Below are positions 1 through 4,015 of a stretch of DNA of 5,437 nt, piece after piece. Source of the DNA: Oleiagrimonas sp964608595 (GTDB taxonomy: Bacteria; Pseudomonadota; Gammaproteobacteria; Xanthomonadales; Rhodanobacteraceae). A model generated the notes under the pieces. That model was not told the DNA's origin. It made no database searches and saw only the letters and a list, made by a program, of their open reading frames with translations. The position numbers and the translations under genes were made by a program. How positions within the stretch are numbered: the first letter of the stretch is position 1; each line of letters opens with the position of its first letter. Where the stretch lies: contig CAZSOU010000134.1 in the NCBI GenBank assembly GCA_964608595.1, positions 1 through 5,437 on the forward strand. Reading direction: 5' to 3'.

Positions 1-270
1 GGGGCGGCGGCTGGTGGTCCAGCCGATGGGGGTGATGCGGTGGTCTCGGGCGGCGGCGGTGATGAGGCCGCCGAGCGCGTTGCCATGCCCGTCCAGCCAC
101 GCCTGCCCAGGGGTGGGGAGCCAGTCGCGGATGTCGTCCACGGTGAACGGGTCGCCCGAGTCGATGCAGACGGCGAGGAGGGACTCGACGTGCGGTAGGT
201 AGGAGTGGCCGGTGGTGGCGGCGGCGAGCGCCACCGCGTGCCCCTCAGCCCGGCTGGCGGTGATGCTCAT
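1..270 (-). CDS. Probable winged-helix phage protein, 3' end cut by window edge
   Basis: The frame opens with ATG at 270 and stays open for 90 codons to the window edge, so the C-terminus is missing. The start is well supported: an AGGAGG-type ribosome site lies just upstream, and the ATG overlaps the stop of the excisionase-like gene as ATGA. The visible protein has an alanine-rich helical N-terminus. At about residues 45-85 it has an arrangement I associate with small actinophage winged-helix proteins: a segment reading FTVDDIRDWL, then a conserved-looking NALGGLITAAARD helix, then a short strand ending in TTSRRP. Related phage proteins are usually about 100-130 residues, so most of it is probably here. 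Its role is unknown; DNA binding in early lytic growth is inferred from fold type and operon position. It is the last visible member of the leftward early operon. Confidence 0.6.
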   Translation of the reverse strand, partial: MSITASRAEGHAVALAAATTGHSYLPHVESLLAVCIDSGDPFTVDDIRDWLPTPGQAWLDGHGNALGGLITAAARDHRITPIGWTTSRRP

Positions 271-440
271 GCTGTCCTCCTGGCTTTGATGAACGCGGCA
301 AGATCGTCCGGGGCGATACGGGAGCTACGGGTGCCCAGCCGGACCTCCACCAGCTCGCCGCGGCGGATCCAGCGGCCCACCTCCCACACATCCGTACGCA
401 GTAGTGCGGCCACCTCCTGGCGGGTCAGCAGCGGGTCCAC
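267..440 (-). CDS. Excisionase-like helix-turn-helix DNA-binding protein
   Basis: This 57-residue protein starts at GTG 440, with a GGAGG ribosome site 7 nt upstream, and ends in TGA at 267-269. Residues 4-54 follow the pattern of the HTH_17/excisionase family. LLTRQEVAALLRTD forms the first helix-turn-helix segment and VGRWIRRGEL the recognition helix. A short wing follows (VEVRLGTRSSRI), then the typical closing helix APDDLAAFIKARR. Proteins of this type bend or bind DNA as recombination directionality factors, or act as small regulators. The gene overlaps the end of the HNH gene by 16 nt and the following gene by 4 nt. Lying in the lytic operon while the integrase lies in the lysogeny operon fits an Xis that is made only on induction. 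The family assignment is fairly secure; the excision role is inference. Confidence 0.75.
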   Translation of the reverse strand: MDPLLTRQEVAALLRTDVWEVGRWIRRGELVEVRLGTRSSRIAPDDLAAFIKARRTA

Positions 441-772
441 GGCGGCACCTCCGTTTCCACCGACCCGTCCTCACGAAGCAGCACTCGAATGCCCCTGCGC
501 ACCACATGCACCAGGGCTGGATCCGCATAGGTGGAGACGATCAACCCCAGGTCTGTTGCTTCCGCCACGTTCGCGTGGATGTAGCCGTGGCAGGCGTGGC
601 AGATACCGATCAGGTTCGGCACCGTGTGCCCGCCGCCCCGCGAACGGAGCTTGCGGTGGTGCAGGTGCTCGACACGCATCGTGCAGCTACCGACCACGAA
701 CGCTTCGCACATGCCGCCGGCCCGGCCCATCACCACACCCGCCACCGCGGCGGGCATCCGCTTGGTAGTCAT
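425..772 (-). CDS. HNH endonuclease
   Basis: This 115-residue protein carries a compact HNH fold. Candidate zinc-knuckle cysteines are C22, C30, C58 and C61. The catalytic beta-beta-alpha motif starts at H38-H39-R40 within EHLHHRKLRSRGG, continues with N53 in VPNLIGIC, and ends with H62 and H66 in CHACHGYIH. HNH enzymes nick or cut DNA using one divalent metal ion. Small free-standing ones are common in phage early operons, acting in replication, recombination or packaging. Here it is linked by ATGA overlap to the upstream helical-protein gene and sits in the ERF operon, so a DNA-processing role in recombination is the simplest reading. The residues after about 70 (IVSTYADPALVHVV onward) form a short extra domain I do not recognise. 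A homing endonuclease is less likely, because the gene is woven into the operon by overlaps at both ends. Confidence 0.85.
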   Translation of the reverse strand: MTTKRMPAAVAGVVMGRAGGMCEAFVVGSCTMRVEHLHHRKLRSRGGGHTVPNLIGICHACHGYIHANVAEATDLGLIVSTYADPALVHVVRRGIRVLLREDGSVETEVPPWTRC

Positions 773-1116
773 GCGCCCTCACCCCGACCAGCCACGCCGT
801 ACATGGATCGCACCGACGCGCCCACGGACTGCCATGCGCGCAACTCGGCTTCGAGCGCCCGCGCCTGCCGGTCCGCGTAGCGGTAGGCGGCGTCCTTCTC
901 ATCCCGCTCGGCCCGTTCCCCGCCGGTCTCCAGCTCGGCCGCATACCGCTTCTCGTGGGCGGGACCGTCGTGCTCCATGTACGCCCGCGCATAGGCCCGG
1001 TCGTACATCCTGTCCGCGTCGAGGTAGGCGGAGTACGTGTTCGCGCACACCGACACCCCCTTGGCGATGCGGTTCGCGCACTCGCGGATCGCCTGCTCGA
1101 TAGCAACCGGATCCAT
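769..1116 (-). CDS. Conserved-looking charged helical protein downstream of ERF
   Basis: This is a 115-residue protein of unknown function. Two starts are possible. GTG at 1119 overlaps the ERF stop as GTGA, and ATG at 1116 immediately follows in frame. The purine-rich site (GGGGAG) lies only 2 nt from the GTG but 5 nt from the ATG, so ATG 1116 is preferred. The protein is almost entirely helical and very rich in Ala, Glu, Arg and Tyr. Repeated tyrosines occur in AYLDADRMYDRAYARAYMEHD (about residues 29-50), and a heptad-like stretch RYADRQARALEAELRAW (about 77-94) suggests coiled coil. There is no signal peptide, membrane segment or catalytic motif. I have an impression of similar proteins beside recombinases in other actinophages, which I cannot verify here. 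Its position between an annealing protein and a nuclease suggests an accessory in recombination, which is inference. Confidence 0.75.
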   Translation of the reverse strand: MDPVAIEQAIRECANRIAKGVSVCANTYSAYLDADRMYDRAYARAYMEHDGPAHEKRYAAELETGGERAERDEKDAAYRYADRQARALEAELRAWQSVGASVRSMYGVAGRGEGA

Positions 1117-1712
1117 CACTTCTCCCCGTAGTGCGAGATGAGCGAGTTGATCGCGGCAACGTCATCCGTGGTGTTCAGATCTGTGCCGGTGCGCACCTTG
1201 AACGTGTCGCCCGCATCCCGCAACGGGATCTTCTTCGTCTGGCAGATGCGGCGCAGCTGGGCACGCGCCTGGTCGGCCGGCGACGGTGCCGACGTGCGCA
1301 CGTGGCTGTCGGCGTCCGGGTCGCGGTCGTCGGTGGGGACGGTGAGCGACTGCAGCAGGAACGTCCGGTAGGCGACGGACTGAGCCTTGGAGACCGCCTT
1401 GTCTCCGCTGTCGGCGGCCTGCCCGAACGAGACGCCCTCGAACTGGTCGCCATCGGGGCCGACGACCACGAACCGGACGCGCACCACCACCGAGTGCATG
1501 ACGCCGCCCTTCGCGGTCGTGTAGCGCTCCTGCTCCACGTCCTCGGCGATCGGGAAGACGACGACACCATGCTTGCGGAGGACAGGGCCGACCGTGTTGA
1601 GCACCTGGTCGATGCCCCGGAAGTTGAAGCCCTGGGCGCTGTTGCGTTCCGATTTGCGGATGCCCTGCACATCGCCCATCACCTGAGCCCACGCCTGATA
1701 TACGTTGGTCAT
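1116..1712 (-). CDS. erf: ERF-family single-strand DNA annealing protein
   Basis: This 198-residue recombinase belongs to the ERF family, named after Erf of phage P22. Such proteins anneal complementary single strands, promoting genome circularisation and RecA-independent recombination. Family hallmarks are visible. The block GFNFRGIDQVLNTVGPVLRKHG (about residues 28-49) is followed by a strand-rich section (about 50-96). The signature GQAADSGDKAVSKAQSVAYRTFLLQ comes next (about 97-121), running into LTVPTDDRDPDAD. The region after about 140 is a linker plus a C-terminal domain, probably for multimerisation or partner contact. ATG 1712 has GGGAGG 7 nt upstream and overlaps the preceding stop as ATGA. 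The length is usual for the family. No exonuclease or RecE partner gene is visible in this window; the downstream HNH protein is the only nuclease. Confidence 0.93.
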   Translation of the reverse strand: MTNVYQAWAQVMGDVQGIRKSERNSAQGFNFRGIDQVLNTVGPVLRKHGVVVFPIAEDVEQERYTTAKGGVMHSVVVRVRFVVVGPDGDQFEGVSFGQAADSGDKAVSKAQSVAYRTFLLQSLTVPTDDRDPDADSHVRTSAPSPADQARAQLRRICQTKKIPLRDAGDTFKVRTGTDLNTTDDVAAINSLISHYGEK

Positions 1713-2011
1713 TTCGTCGCCTCCCGCAGCAGGTTGATGGTCCGCTGCAACTCATCGATCAGGTCTTCCGGTGATGCCGTGGTGATCGACGGCTTCGGAA
1801 CGCCGTCCCGGAACTCCTCGAACGTCACGCCGAGCAGTTGCAGAATCGCGTCGATTTGATCCACGCGGAGCGGCTGTTTCCCCTGCTCGATCCGGGCGAC
1901 GGTCTGCTGCGGGATGCCGACACCGCGCCTGTGTAGTTCCTGAGATAGCTGCTGCTGCGACATGCCCCGTGAAGTCCTCCACGCCCGCAGCGCTTCACCG
2001 AAGGTGCTCAC
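1709..2011 (-). CDS. XRE-family helix-turn-helix regulator of the early operon
   Basis: This 100-residue protein starts at GTG 2011, which has GGAGG 7 nt upstream and overlaps the preceding stop as GTGA. The frame is open much further upstream, but that part is a shadow of the 188-residue gene. Residues 4-66 form a complete Cro/C1-type domain. FGEALRAWRTSRGMSQQQLSQEL covers helices 1-2, GIPQQTVARIEQGKQPLR the recognition helix and turn, and VDQIDAILQLLGVTFEEF the closing helices. The remainder (about 80-100) is one amphipathic helix, DLIDELQRTINLLREA, that probably dimerises. There is no peptidase or ligand domain, so it is not a LexA-type cleavable repressor. It probably tunes early-to-late timing, or shuts down the switch or its own operon after induction. 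That role is inferred; the DNA-binding assignment is secure. Confidence 0.88.
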   Translation of the reverse strand: MSTFGEALRAWRTSRGMSQQQLSQELHRRGVGIPQQTVARIEQGKQPLRVDQIDAILQLLGVTFEEFRDGVPKPSITTASPEDLIDELQRTINLLREATK

Positions 2012-2574
2012 TTGCCCACCTCCAGCGCCAGCGTCGCCACATCGATCAGACCGTCGCGGATCAGGCGCTCCACGATCTCGTCGGCGTTCTTCGCCGCCCG
2101 CGCCGACACCACCGCCGGCTTCTCCCGCAGGGCCACGCCGGGGATGTCCTCCCCGGCCTCGGCACGCGCCATCTCCTGCCGCACCAGCCAGTCGGGCGGC
2201 TCGTGCGTGATCGTCAGCAGATCCTCGTGGCCGTGGTCCATGAGCACCGCCGCCACCTCGCCCAGATCGGCGTCTTTGATGGTGACGTGGGTGACGAACC
2301 GGTCCTCGTGGTGATGTTCCAGGTGGCCGAGGAACTGGTCCTCGGACTGCACGTAGGCGACGGGCTTGGGGTCGGTCTTCCAGACGGAGCCGAGCTTTTC
2401 GCCCGCGAGCTTCCCGGCGAGCTTCGTGCCGACCGGCAGCGCCGCATCGAGTTCGGCCTTGATCGCCTTCTCGGTGGCGAGGACCCGCTCTTTGAGGGTG
2501 CGGACGGCGAGCAGCTGGGCCGCCATGTCGGCGAGTTCGGCAACGTCGGTTGCCTGGTAGTCTGTGGGGTGCAT
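2008..2574 (-). CDS. Uncharacterised phage early protein with helical N-terminus
   Basis: This 188-residue protein of unknown function starts at ATG 2574 behind a modest AAAGGG site. Residues about 10-45 (AELADMAAQLLAVRTLKERVLATEKAIKAELDAAL) look like a long amphipathic helix or coiled coil. A glycine- and lysine-rich stretch follows (KLAGKLAGEKLGSVWKTD, about 51-68). A mixed alpha/beta centre contains a histidine cluster (HLEHHHED, about 84-91) and a second His pair near residues 113-115. The closing helical segment, about 150-185, reads VVSARAAKNADEIVERLIRDGLI. It is cytoplasmic, with no catalytic motif I recognise. It is the first gene after the Cro-like protein and is coupled to the XRE gene by GTGA, just before the ERF gene. 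Nuclease-inhibitor (Gam-like) proteins often occupy such places and also begin with a long helical segment, but I see no firm sequence link. Confidence 0.8.
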   Translation of the reverse strand: MHPTDYQATDVAELADMAAQLLAVRTLKERVLATEKAIKAELDAALPVGTKLAGKLAGEKLGSVWKTDPKPVAYVQSEDQFLGHLEHHHEDRFVTHVTIKDADLGEVAAVLMDHGHEDLLTITHEPPDWLVRQEMARAEAGEDIPGVALREKPAVVSARAAKNADEIVERLIRDGLIDVATLALEVGK

Positions 2575-2613
2575 CGTTTGAGCCCTTTCGTCGTAGTTGG
2601 GGGTTGACGTGCT

Positions 2614-2641
2614 GGGGCCGGTCCTGGCAGGGGCCGGCCCC
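2614..2641. repeat. GC-rich hairpin between the Cro-like gene and the rest of the early operon
   Basis: Arm 2614-2624 pairs with arm 2631-2641 over 11 positions around a 6-nt loop, TGGCAG. Ten pairs are Watson-Crick; the other is T.G in plus-strand RNA and A.C in minus-strand RNA. The octamer GGGGCCGG also occurs here as a direct repeat (2614-2621 and 2630-2637). A weaker outer pair, GTTGAC at 2603-2608 and GTCAAC at 2649-2654, could extend the structure. No U-tract follows on either strand, so it is not a standard intrinsic terminator. It fills the only non-overlapping junction of the leftward operon. It could be an attenuator, a processing site or an antitermination target, so that the Cro-like gene can be expressed without the genes behind it. 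Confidence 0.5.
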
Positions 2642-2649
2642 CTTATCTG

Positions 2650-2859
2650 TCAACTGGTGATGTCGAACAGTTCCTCGAATCGGAGTCCTGTGCCGACGAT
2701 GAGGCCGACGATGATGTCGGCGGTGATGCCTTGCTGTCCCGCGAGGCACTTGTAGAGGGATGAGGGTGTGAGCCCACCCTTGAGGGCGAGTCGGCGGATG
2801 CTCGTGCGGTGCTGGTGGCACCATTCCCGCAGGTCGATGCGGAGTCGTAGTCGATTCAT
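2650..2859 (-). CDS. Small Cro-like helix-turn-helix protein
   Basis: This 69-residue basic protein starts at ATG 2859, preceded by GGAAG at 6 nt. The frame extends upstream to an ATG at 2955, but that stretch runs through the operator repeats and has no ribosome site. Residues 18-42 form the helix-turn-helix: TSIRRLALKGGL is the positioning helix and TPSSLYKCLAG the recognition helix. Two more helices complete a minimal Cro/C1 domain (TADIIVGLIVGTGLRFEELFDI). There is no dimerisation or protease domain. As the first gene of the leftward operon, facing the repressor across a shared operator region, it most likely acts as the Cro of this switch, repressing the repressor gene and later its own promoter. 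The domain is visible; the Cro role is inferred from position. Confidence 0.85.
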   Translation of the reverse strand: MNRLRLRIDLREWCHQHRTSIRRLALKGGLTPSSLYKCLAGQQGITADIIVGLIVGTGLRFEELFDITS

Positions 2860-2877
2860 CTCAGGCTTCCGGTGTGC

Positions 2878-3003
2878 TTGCTGGCAGGTGATGTTGCTCG
2901 CTAGCAAGCGTAGCGCTTCGCTGGTGTGCGCGCAAGAACAATCGCTAGCAAGCAACTCGTATCACATGCGTGTAGTTCGCTGACCAGCGGGTTTCTTGCT
3001 CGC
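2878..3003. repeat. Five copies of operator-like octamer TTGCTnGC
   Basis: Exact matches lie at 2878-2885 (plus), 2894-2901 (plus), 2900-2907 (minus), 2944-2951 (minus) and 2996-3003 (plus). The second and third share two bases and together give TTGCT and AGCAA arms around a CGCT centre. The third and fourth sit inside the 12-bp direct repeat. Near-matches elsewhere in the window, such as those around 1083 and 3869, miss one base; I found no exact copy outside this segment by eye. Clustering between two divergent regulator genes makes these good candidates for repressor or Cro binding sites. Confidence 0.65.
2907..2935 (-). promoter_or_regulatory. Candidate leftward early promoter
   Basis: Reading the minus strand, TTGCGC (2935-2930) and TACGCT (2912-2907) are separated by 17 nt, the usual sigma-70-type spacing. 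Each hexamer matches the consensus at three key positions. The predicted start, near 2900, falls inside the operator-like repeat at 2894-2907, so a bound repressor would block it. A leader of about 40 nt would precede the Cro-like gene. The hexamers are weak, as is common in actinobacteria, so the call rests mainly on placement. Confidence 0.4.
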
Positions 3004-3031
3004 TCGCCTACCGTCTTGTGCGCAAACGAAC

Positions 3032-3037
3032 TACTAT
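3032..3037 (+). promoter_or_regulatory. Candidate -10 element for a leaderless repressor mRNA
   Basis: TACTAT lies 8 nt before the repressor ATG at 3046, so a start 7-9 nt after the hexamer would fall at or within 2 nt of that ATG. No convincing ribosome site precedes the gene. Together these suggest a leaderless transcript, a form common in actinobacteria and known for phage repressor genes. The -35 region (about 3008-3014) is poor. The operator-like octamer at 2996-3003 sits just upstream. Confidence 0.5.
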
Positions 3038-3045
3038 GGGCGGCT

Positions 3046-3381
3046 ATGACACCCGATTTCGGAGCTTGGCTAGACCGTGAGCTGCGCCGCCGGCACATCG
3101 ACGGCGCTGCAGGGCTGGAGCGCGCCAGCGGGGGAACCATCACTTACGCGACGGGATACAACTGGCTGTCGGGCCGCACCCGGCCGAAGGCGGAGCAGCT
3201 GCGGACGCTGGAGTCCGTGGGCATCAACTACATCGATGCGCTGGTCGCCGCTGGCGTGGTCAACCAGGACGACCTGGATGGGTATGTGGCGAAGCCGGAA
3301 CCGCCTACCGACATGTCGAGACGTGAACTGCTGCAACAGCTGTGGCGGATGGAGGAGGGTGAATCCGATGATGCTAGTTAG
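3046..3381 (+). CDS. Immunity repressor, helix-turn-helix (CI-like)
   Basis: This 111-residue protein starts at ATG 3046. The frame is open further left, but only through the switch region. Residues about 3-70 form a divergent XRE-type domain. FGAWLDRELRRRHI is helix 1, DGAAGLERASGG helix 2, and TITYATGYNWLSGRTRPK the recognition helix with the typical NWLSGR-P turn. Closing helices follow (AEQLRTLESVGINYIDALVAAG). After a linker (KPEPPTD) a short helix, MSRRELLQQLWRMEEGE, probably mediates dimerisation. There is no LexA-like peptidase domain, so induction cannot work by RecA-stimulated self-cleavage. It faces the Cro-like gene and leads the integrase-side operon, the classic position of the repressor that maintains lysogeny and gives immunity. 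The C-terminus ends DDAS. That it is the main repressor is inferred from position; the fold is reasonably clear. Confidence 0.82.
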   Translation: MTPDFGAWLDRELRRRHIDGAAGLERASGGTITYATGYNWLSGRTRPKAEQLRTLESVGINYIDALVAAGVVNQDDLDGYVAKPEPPTDMSRRELLQQLWRMEEGESDDAS

Positions 3382-3395
3382 CGCAAACCGGACAG

Positions 3396-3401
3396 TACAC
3401 T
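3396..3401 (+). promoter_or_regulatory. Possible -10 element for the lysogeny cassette
   Basis: TACACT lies in the short gap after the repressor stop codon. Its upstream flank contains GCGCAAAC (3381-3388), the same octamer found upstream of the repressor -10 at 3020-3027. A start near 3408 would transcribe the small helix-turn-helix gene, the lipoprotein, the DUF732-like protein and the integrase without the repressor. No good -35 is visible, so this is a suggestion only. Confidence 0.3.
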
Positions 3402-3467
3402 TTCCCGAGTACCAGGGTGCATGCCATGATTTGCGACACCATCACTACGGCATCCCCGGAGCACCAC

Positions 3468-3644
3468 ATGTACATCCACGACGCGATCCGCTCACTCGCT
3501 GCCACGAGGTCGATCGCTGCGACCGCGGCATCGGTCGGAGTCCCCGCGCACGTGCTCATGGCCCGGCTGCGCGACATGACGCCCGACGAGTCGATGGAAC
3601 TATCCGACGCCCTGTCCGGATCGGGGTCAGTGTTGTCGGCGTGA
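3468..3644 (+). CDS. Small helix-turn-helix-like protein of the lysogeny cassette
   Basis: This 58-residue protein starts at ATG 3468, which has GGAG 6 nt upstream. In-frame alternatives are ATG 3426, 14 residues longer with a weaker AGGGTG site, and GTG 3417. The reading frame is credible: by my count roughly five in six of its codons end in G or C, against under 60% in the competing frame that joins the lipoprotein. The sequence IHDAIRSLAATRSIAATAASVGVPAHVLMARLRDMTPDE suggests a single helix-turn-helix, with VGVP as the turn and AHVLMARLRDM as recognition helix. A Ser/Gly-rich tail follows. It could regulate the cassette, or be a minimal DNA-binding partner of the repressor. The stop overlaps the lipoprotein GTG as GTGA, so the two are probably translated together. 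I do not recognise the family with certainty. Confidence 0.6.
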   Translation: MYIHDAIRSLAATRSIAATAASVGVPAHVLMARLRDMTPDESMELSDALSGSGSVLSA

Positions 3645-4015
3645 TCGCCGCGGCGCTCACCCTCGCCGCGTGTGGCAGTGACAGCCCCGCCGACACCACA
3701 CCCGCCGAGTGGGCGACGCTCAGCAGCAACTTCGAGTCCAGCCTCGACACCGGCTGCGCCAACATGGCGCCCACCGTGCGAGACCGGTGCGTCACCGACG
3801 CCAACCACACGGCCGGGGTACTCGCCCAGCAGCTCGACAGCACCCACGGGCCGACCGCCGACGACGCCAAGCAACTGTCACGCCAGCTCACGGACGCCAC
3901 CAACGCCTACACCAACTGCGCGCCCATCACGTGCGTAGACAAGGCGACGGCCGTCGATGACGCAGCTAAGGCGGCATGGCAGCGAATGAACAGCGCCGGG
4001 GAGTCCCAGTCATGA
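3641..4015 (+). CDS. Putative phage-encoded lipoprotein with four extra cysteines
   Basis: This 124-residue protein starts at GTG 3641, which overlaps the preceding stop as GTGA. The first 10 residues (MIAAALTLAA) are a short hydrophobic segment, and the lipobox LAAC puts the lipidated cysteine at residue 11. The mature part begins GSDSPADTTPAEW, a typical disordered tether. It is then mostly helical, with cysteines at about 39, 50, 93 and 98 (TGCAN, DRCVT, TNCAPITC) that probably form two disulfides outside the cell. ATG 4012 of the next gene overlaps its stop. The oddity is the signal peptide. No basic residue precedes the hydrophobic core from GTG 3641, yet the codons just upstream in frame would supply RRPVRIG, and no standard start lies close before them. 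The family is unknown to me. Superinfection exclusion or host-surface modification is inferred from position. Confidence 0.72.
   Translation: MIAAALTLAACGSDSPADTTPAEWATLSSNFESSLDTGCANMAPTVRDRCVTDANHTAGVLAQQLDSTHGPTADDAKQLSRQLTDATNAYTNCAPITCVDKATAVDDAAKAAWQRMNSAGESQS

Larger units (their letters stand above)
2860..3045. promoter_or_regulatory. Divergent immunity-switch region
   Basis: These 186 bases separate the Cro-like gene from the repressor gene, contain no credible gene and are less GC-rich than their surroundings. They hold five copies of the octamer TTGCTnGC or its complement (listed separately), a 12-bp direct repeat with copies 44 bp apart (2898-2909 and 2942-2953), and the inverted repeat CGCTG-AC-CAGCG at 2978-2989. 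Half of that inverted repeat recurs at 2919-2925. Promoter-like hexamers for both directions are present. This is the expected design of a temperate-phage operator in which repressor and Cro bind overlapping sites. The repeats are directly seen; binding is inferred. Confidence 0.75.

Noticed and set aside
205..1103. Several plus-strand frames over the HNH and helical-protein genes
   Set aside because: All are Arg/Pro/Ala-rich shadows opposite a continuous overlapping gene chain on the minus strand.
1131..1859. Long plus-strand open frame (242 codons) opposite the ERF and XRE genes
   Set aside because: It is antisense to two clearly recognisable genes, crosses their boundaries, and its Val/Arg/Asp-rich sequence is typical of high-GC shadow frames.
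2012..2824. Upstream part of the 371-codon minus-strand frame leading into the XRE gene
   Set aside because: It lies antiphase over the 188-residue gene and the hairpin and is Pro/Arg/His-rich. The XRE domain starts naturally at GTG 2011 with a ribosome site.
2860..2955. N-terminal extension of the Cro-like gene to the ATG at 2955
   Set aside because: It runs through the operator repeats and the likely leftward promoter and has no ribosome site, whereas ATG 2859 has GGAAG at good spacing.
2860..3045. CRISPR array or origin of replication in the repeat-rich intergenic region
   Set aside because: The repeats are 8-12 bp, in mixed orientation and unevenly spaced, with no uniform spacers, AT-rich unwinding tract or DnaA boxes.
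3046..3381. Integration-dependent immunity with attP inside the repressor gene
   Set aside because: In that known arrangement repressor and integrase are adjacent and attP truncates the repressor. Here three genes separate them and no attachment-like sequence is visible in the repressor.
3077..3640. N-terminal extension of the lipoprotein frame through the repressor gene
   Set aside because: It overlaps the repressor and the small helix-turn-helix gene, is Arg/His/Trp-rich, and has poor G+C at codon third positions. Coding quality rises only at about 3641. The ATG at 3368 is kept as a separate observation because of its strong ribosome site.
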